The notes under the pieces were generated by a model, which saw only the letters and a program-made list of their open reading frames with translations, searched no databases and was not told where the DNA came from. Of a DNA stretch of 9,083 nt, positions 6,547 through 9,083 are shown one piece after another (the stretch's first letter is position 1; each line of letters begins with the position of its first letter). This DNA comes from Sediminibacterium sp. (GTDB lineage: Bacteria; Bacteroidota; Bacteroidia; Chitinophagales; Chitinophagaceae): the NCBI GenBank assembly GCA_028288645.1, contig JAQBNJ010000521.1:1-9083 (forward strand). The letters are read 5' to 3'. A program made the position numbers and the translations under genes.

Positions 6547-7833
6547 ATGAACAGGAAATTTACTATGTTACTACTGCCAGTGATCATTTTATTAGCAAGC
6601 CATACCAATGCATTTGCGCAACAGTTTGCGGAAAAAAATAAAGTATATGCATTCGAAAATGGCCAGTGGTTTAACGGAGAAAAATTTGTCCGCAAAACGG
6701 TGTATGTAAAAGACGGATACTTCGTCAATACAAAACCTGCAGTGATCGATACCCTCGTCAACCTGCAGAATAAATTTATTATCCCCCCGTTCAGCGAATC
6801 ACATACGCACCATTTGGAAGGTGTTGGTGCACCACCGCAGGAATTAATAGACAGTTACTTAAAGGACGGTGTATTCTATGTAAAGAACCCAAACAATGTC
6901 CGTTTTTTTACAAAGAACATCATCGATCAACTGAACCAGCCAAACAGCCTTGATGCAAGTTTTGCGAATGGAGGTTTAACTATCAGCGAAGGGCACCCGA
7001 TGGTATTGTTCGAGGACCAGGTAAGGCCCAGCATAGAACCGATGACCGGTAAAACAGAAAGGGGCTGGTTTAATGGCAAAGCCTACTATACCATTAATAA
7101 TGAAAAAGAACTCGAAGATAAATGGCAAACGATACTTGCGGATAAACCCGATTTTATCAAAACCTACCTGATCAATTCGGAAGATATTGGTAAGCCATCT
7201 TCCTCATCAAAATATAAATTACGCGCGGGTCTCGATCCGTCTTTATTACCATTGATCGTTGCCAAAGCACATAATGCCGGCTTGCGTGTAGCGACACATG
7301 TGGAGACAGCATATGATTTCCGTACAGCAATCATGGCAGGTGTTGATGAACTTGCGCATATGCCGGGCTTTTACCTGTTTGATGCTGCCTACAGCAGCCG
7401 TTACCAGTTAACAGAAGATGATGCAAAACTCGCTGCCGTTAAAAAAGTTTTTATTACCACTACCTTAATGTCAAGAACACTGGTAGAAGATAAAAGCCTG
7501 TTACCAATTGTAGCTGATACCCAGAAAAAGAATTTATTGCTGCTGAAAAAATATGGCGCCAGGATCGCCATTGGAAGTGACCATAGTGATTCGCCTGTAG
7601 ACGAAATAAAAGCGATCAGGGAATTGAATGTTTTTACCAATACCGAACTTCTGAAATTATGGTGTGAAAATTCTGCACAATCCATTTTTCCGAAAAGAAA
7701 GATCGGGTTATTGGAACCGGGTTATGAGGCGAGTTTTCTTGTACTGGAAGGCGATCCCGTAGCCGACTGGAACAATACAGCAAAGATCATCAGCCGCTTC
7801 AAGCAGGGATATTTTATGAAGGCTTTCCGCTAA
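6547..7833 (+). CDS. Secreted metal-dependent amidohydrolase
   Basis: Exported hydrolase of the amidohydrolase superfamily (imidazolonepropionase-like/cyclic-amidohydrolase branch), 428 residues. Residues 1-24 are a signal peptide (MNRKFTMLLLPVIILL, then ASHTNAFA and cleavage before QQ). The metal ligands expected of the TIM barrel are visible: HTH (His86, His88) in SESHTHHLEG, a candidate carboxylated Lys205 in DFIKTYL, His251 in VATHVET, His271 in ELAHMPG, and Asp345 in AIGSDHSDS. The C-terminal GLLEPGYEASFLVLEGDPVADW is the usual strand pair of the small beta domain. The ATG at 6547 is chosen because it begins the signal peptide; an upstream in-frame TTG at 6496 would bury it. Substrate is unknown: dipeptidase-, lactonase- or cyclic-amide-type activity are all possible. 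The gene ends one base from the convergent LacI-type gene. Confidence 0.88.
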   Translation: MNRKFTMLLLPVIILLASHTNAFAQQFAEKNKVYAFENGQWFNGEKFVRKTVYVKDGYFVNTKPAVIDTLVNLQNKFIIPPFSESHTHHLEGVGAPPQELIDSYLKDGVFYVKNPNNVRFFTKNIIDQLNQPNSLDASFANGGLTISEGHPMVLFEDQVRPSIEPMTGKTERGWFNGKAYYTINNEKELEDKWQTILADKPDFIKTYLINSEDIGKPSSSSKYKLRAGLDPSLLPLIVAKAHNAGLRVATHVETAYDFRTAIMAGVDELAHMPGFYLFDAAYSSRYQLTEDDAKLAAVKKVFITTTLMSRTLVEDKSLLPIVADTQKKNLLLLKKYGARIAIGSDHSDSPVDEIKAIRELNVFTNTELLKLWCENSAQSIFPKRKIGLLEPGYEASFLVLEGDPVADWNNTAKIISRFKQGYFMKAFR

Positions 7834-7834
7834 A

Positions 7835-8830
7835 CTACAATGATCCGCCTTCTATCAAAACTGAATCAATAAATACTTCTTCTATTGTTTCGTTTCCATT
7901 CAAACGTGAGAGCATCTGCATGAATGCACGTTTGCCTAATTTATACCCGCTGGTTTCTACATGGGTGATCTTCGGATCATACAATGTGGGCAGCAAACCA
8001 TTGCTGATGCTGATCACGGAAATATCTTCAGGTACGCGGAGTTTTCTTTCATGAATAGCATACATCACGCCGATGAGGATCAGGTCGCCCATGCAAAAGA
8101 TCACATCCGGCGGTTCGGGCTGATCCAATGCAGCAAGTGTTACTTCTTTGGACGGTAATGATTGCTCGGGAAAAGCATAGTCAACTTTCGTTAATGGTGA
8201 TTGTTTTACAAAAGTAGCTTTGAACGATTCCAATCTTTTTTGTGTAATGCTCAGGTGCGGGTGGCCAAAAAGTGCCAATACTTTTTTCTTGTTTTTTTTG
8301 ATGATGGCTTCCGCTGCCACGCGTGCCGTTTCTATATCCGCCAGGCAAACCTTGTTGCAAATATCTGAAACAGGAACCCTGTCAAAGAAAATAACGGGCG
8401 CTTTCAGGTCGTTGAGTTTAAAAAAAGGAGTGATGTCTTCTGTTTCAATACTGATAGATGCAAACAAACCCGCGATCATATTCTTGCGAAAAAGATTCAG
8501 GTTGTTTTTTTCAATCGCAAGGTCATCCCTGGATTGCATGATCAGCACCGAGTAGCCATGCAATCTCGCATCTTCTTCCACCGCGGCGATAAAGGAATCG
8601 TAGAAAAAATTATTGATGGTAGGCACCAGTATCCCCAATACATTGTTGTGTTTGGTACGCAACTGAACAGCGTAACTGTTGGGCTCATATTCCATAGCCA
8701 CGGCCAGCTCTTTTACCTTAGTCTTGGTTTTTTCAGAAATATCCGGGTGATCCTTTAATGCACGCGAAACGGTTGAGATACTCAATCCCAATACTTCCGA
8801 TAATTTCTTAAGTGTGCTTTGCTGTATCAT
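7835..8830 (-). CDS. LacI-family transcriptional regulator
   Basis: Complete 331-residue LacI/GalR-type regulator. The N-terminal helix-turn-helix (5-24) reads TLKKLSEVLGLSISTVSRAL, with STVSRAL as the recognition helix, followed by KDHPDISEKTKTKVKELA and the hinge region YEPNSYAVQLRTK (48-60). The effector-binding domain follows: NVLGILVPTINNFFYDSFIAAVEEDA, an AGLFASIS strand (120-127), VIFFDRV (145-151), PPDVIFCMGDLILIGVM and ISVISISNG. The residue pattern of the recognition helix and hinge is that of functional members. It probably represses or activates carbohydrate genes in response to a sugar; targets could include the neighbouring outer-membrane protein gene, the amidohydrolase gene or itself. 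It is similar to the truncated LacI-type protein at 1-873, so the two are likely paralogues. Confidence 0.95.
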   Translation of the reverse strand: MIQQSTLKKLSEVLGLSISTVSRALKDHPDISEKTKTKVKELAVAMEYEPNSYAVQLRTKHNNVLGILVPTINNFFYDSFIAAVEEDARLHGYSVLIMQSRDDLAIEKNNLNLFRKNMIAGLFASISIETEDITPFFKLNDLKAPVIFFDRVPVSDICNKVCLADIETARVAAEAIIKKNKKKVLALFGHPHLSITQKRLESFKATFVKQSPLTKVDYAFPEQSLPSKEVTLAALDQPEPPDVIFCMGDLILIGVMYAIHERKLRVPEDISVISISNGLLPTLYDPKITHVETSGYKLGKRAFMQMLSRLNGNETIEEVFIDSVLIEGGSL

Positions 8831-8834
8831 AATG

Positions 8835-8866
8835 CTGTATGAAAAAAATTATGCTGAAAGATACAG
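8835..8866. repeat. Inverted repeat in front of the LacI-type gene
   Basis: CTGTAT (8835-8840) and ATACAG (8861-8866) form 6-base arms 20 bases apart, starting 5 bases before the regulator's ATG on the minus strand. The distal arm overlaps TATCTTTC (8863-8856), a one-mismatch -7-like element. An autoregulatory site is possible, but arms this short are weak evidence. Confidence 0.25.
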
Positions 8867-8894
8867 TTTTGAGAAATGGGGAATGGCCCTGTTT

Positions 8895-8949
8895 AAAAAA
8901 AAAGCCTTTGCAACTTCGTATGAAATTTTGCACACGAAGCCGCAAAGGC
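8895..8949 (-). terminator. Intrinsic terminator of the outer-membrane protein gene
   Basis: On the minus strand GCCTTTGC (8949-8942) and CTTCGT (8939-8934) pair with ACGAAG (8919-8914) and GCAAAGGC (8911-8904), giving a 14-pair stem interrupted by a 2-base internal mismatch and closed by a 14-base loop. Nine T residues follow directly (8903-8895). It begins 27 bases after the stop codon of the minus-strand gene at the right edge and should separate it from the LacI-type gene. Confidence 0.88.
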
Positions 8950-8976
8950 ACAATTGGTTGATAGTTTCCCTTAGGC

Positions 8977-9083
8977 TTAAAACCTTAGTGAGAACCCGAT
9001 GTTTACAGCATAATCTGCGAAAGCGGCATCCCCTTTGGTATACTTGCCTGAGCTCGCTGAAGTTATTTTATCGGCCATGCTCT
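8977..9083 (-). CDS. Outer-membrane beta-barrel protein, C-terminal fragment
   Basis: Only the last 35 codons are inside the window, ending with TAA at 8979-8977. The translation ends KGDAAFADYAVNIGFSLRF. An alternating polar/hydrophobic final strand with a terminal Phe is the standard sorting signal of outer-membrane beta-barrels recognised by the BAM complex. The fragment is too short to say whether it is a TonB-dependent receptor, a porin-like barrel or a smaller barrel protein. A strong intrinsic terminator follows, and the next gene on the same strand encodes a LacI-type regulator. Confidence 0.65.
   Translation of the reverse strand, partial: SMADKITSASSGKYTKGDAAFADYAVNIGFSLRF

Overview
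The window reads as chromosomal DNA of a Bacteroidota bacterium, most likely in the Chitinophagaceae/Sphingobacteriia range (inference from protein style). The support is: LytTR response regulator plus LytS-type kinase pairs, LacI-type regulators close to carbohydrate enzymes, secreted CE8 and CE12 esterases of plant-pectin type, weak Shine-Dalgarno signals, several sequences resembling the Bacteroidota promoter (TTTG about 20 bases before TAnnTTTG), and a last gene ending in a typical outer-membrane barrel C-terminus with a final Phe.

Layout. 1-873 (+) is the C-terminal 290 residues of a LacI-family regulator cut by the window edge. Converging on it is a minus-strand set read from 3193 down to 918: a CE12-type rhamnogalacturonan acetylesterase, a CE8 pectin methylesterase 5 bases later, and after 69 bases a small secreted DUF4440/NTF2-like protein. 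A gene-poor stretch (3194-3589) separates this set from a PfkB-family sugar kinase, fructokinase-like, on the plus strand (3590-4540). Next comes a two-component pair on the minus strand: a LytS-type sensor kinase (6336 to 5278) and its LytTR response regulator (5276 to 4563), one base apart. Divergent from the kinase is a secreted metal-dependent amidohydrolase (6547-7833, +). It ends one base from the stop codon of a second, complete LacI-family regulator (8830 to 7835, -). The right edge holds the 3' end of a minus-strand outer-membrane protein gene and a strong intrinsic terminator.

How the genes may work together. The two esterases would strip methyl and acetyl groups from homogalacturonan and rhamnogalacturonan I so that lyases and hydrolases encoded elsewhere can act; the sugar kinase would feed a released or imported sugar into glycolysis. 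The two LacI-type proteins are natural candidates for sugar-responsive control, but no operator can be assigned with certainty. The amidohydrolase and the LytTR pair have no evident link to pectin use. I see no mobile element, CRISPR array, tRNA or rRNA, and no clear case for a novel multi-gene system. The points most worth a second look are the 3194-3589 gap with possible gene-remnant frames, a 12-base perfect palindrome upstream of the amidohydrolase, and a nested inverted repeat at the 873/918 convergence.
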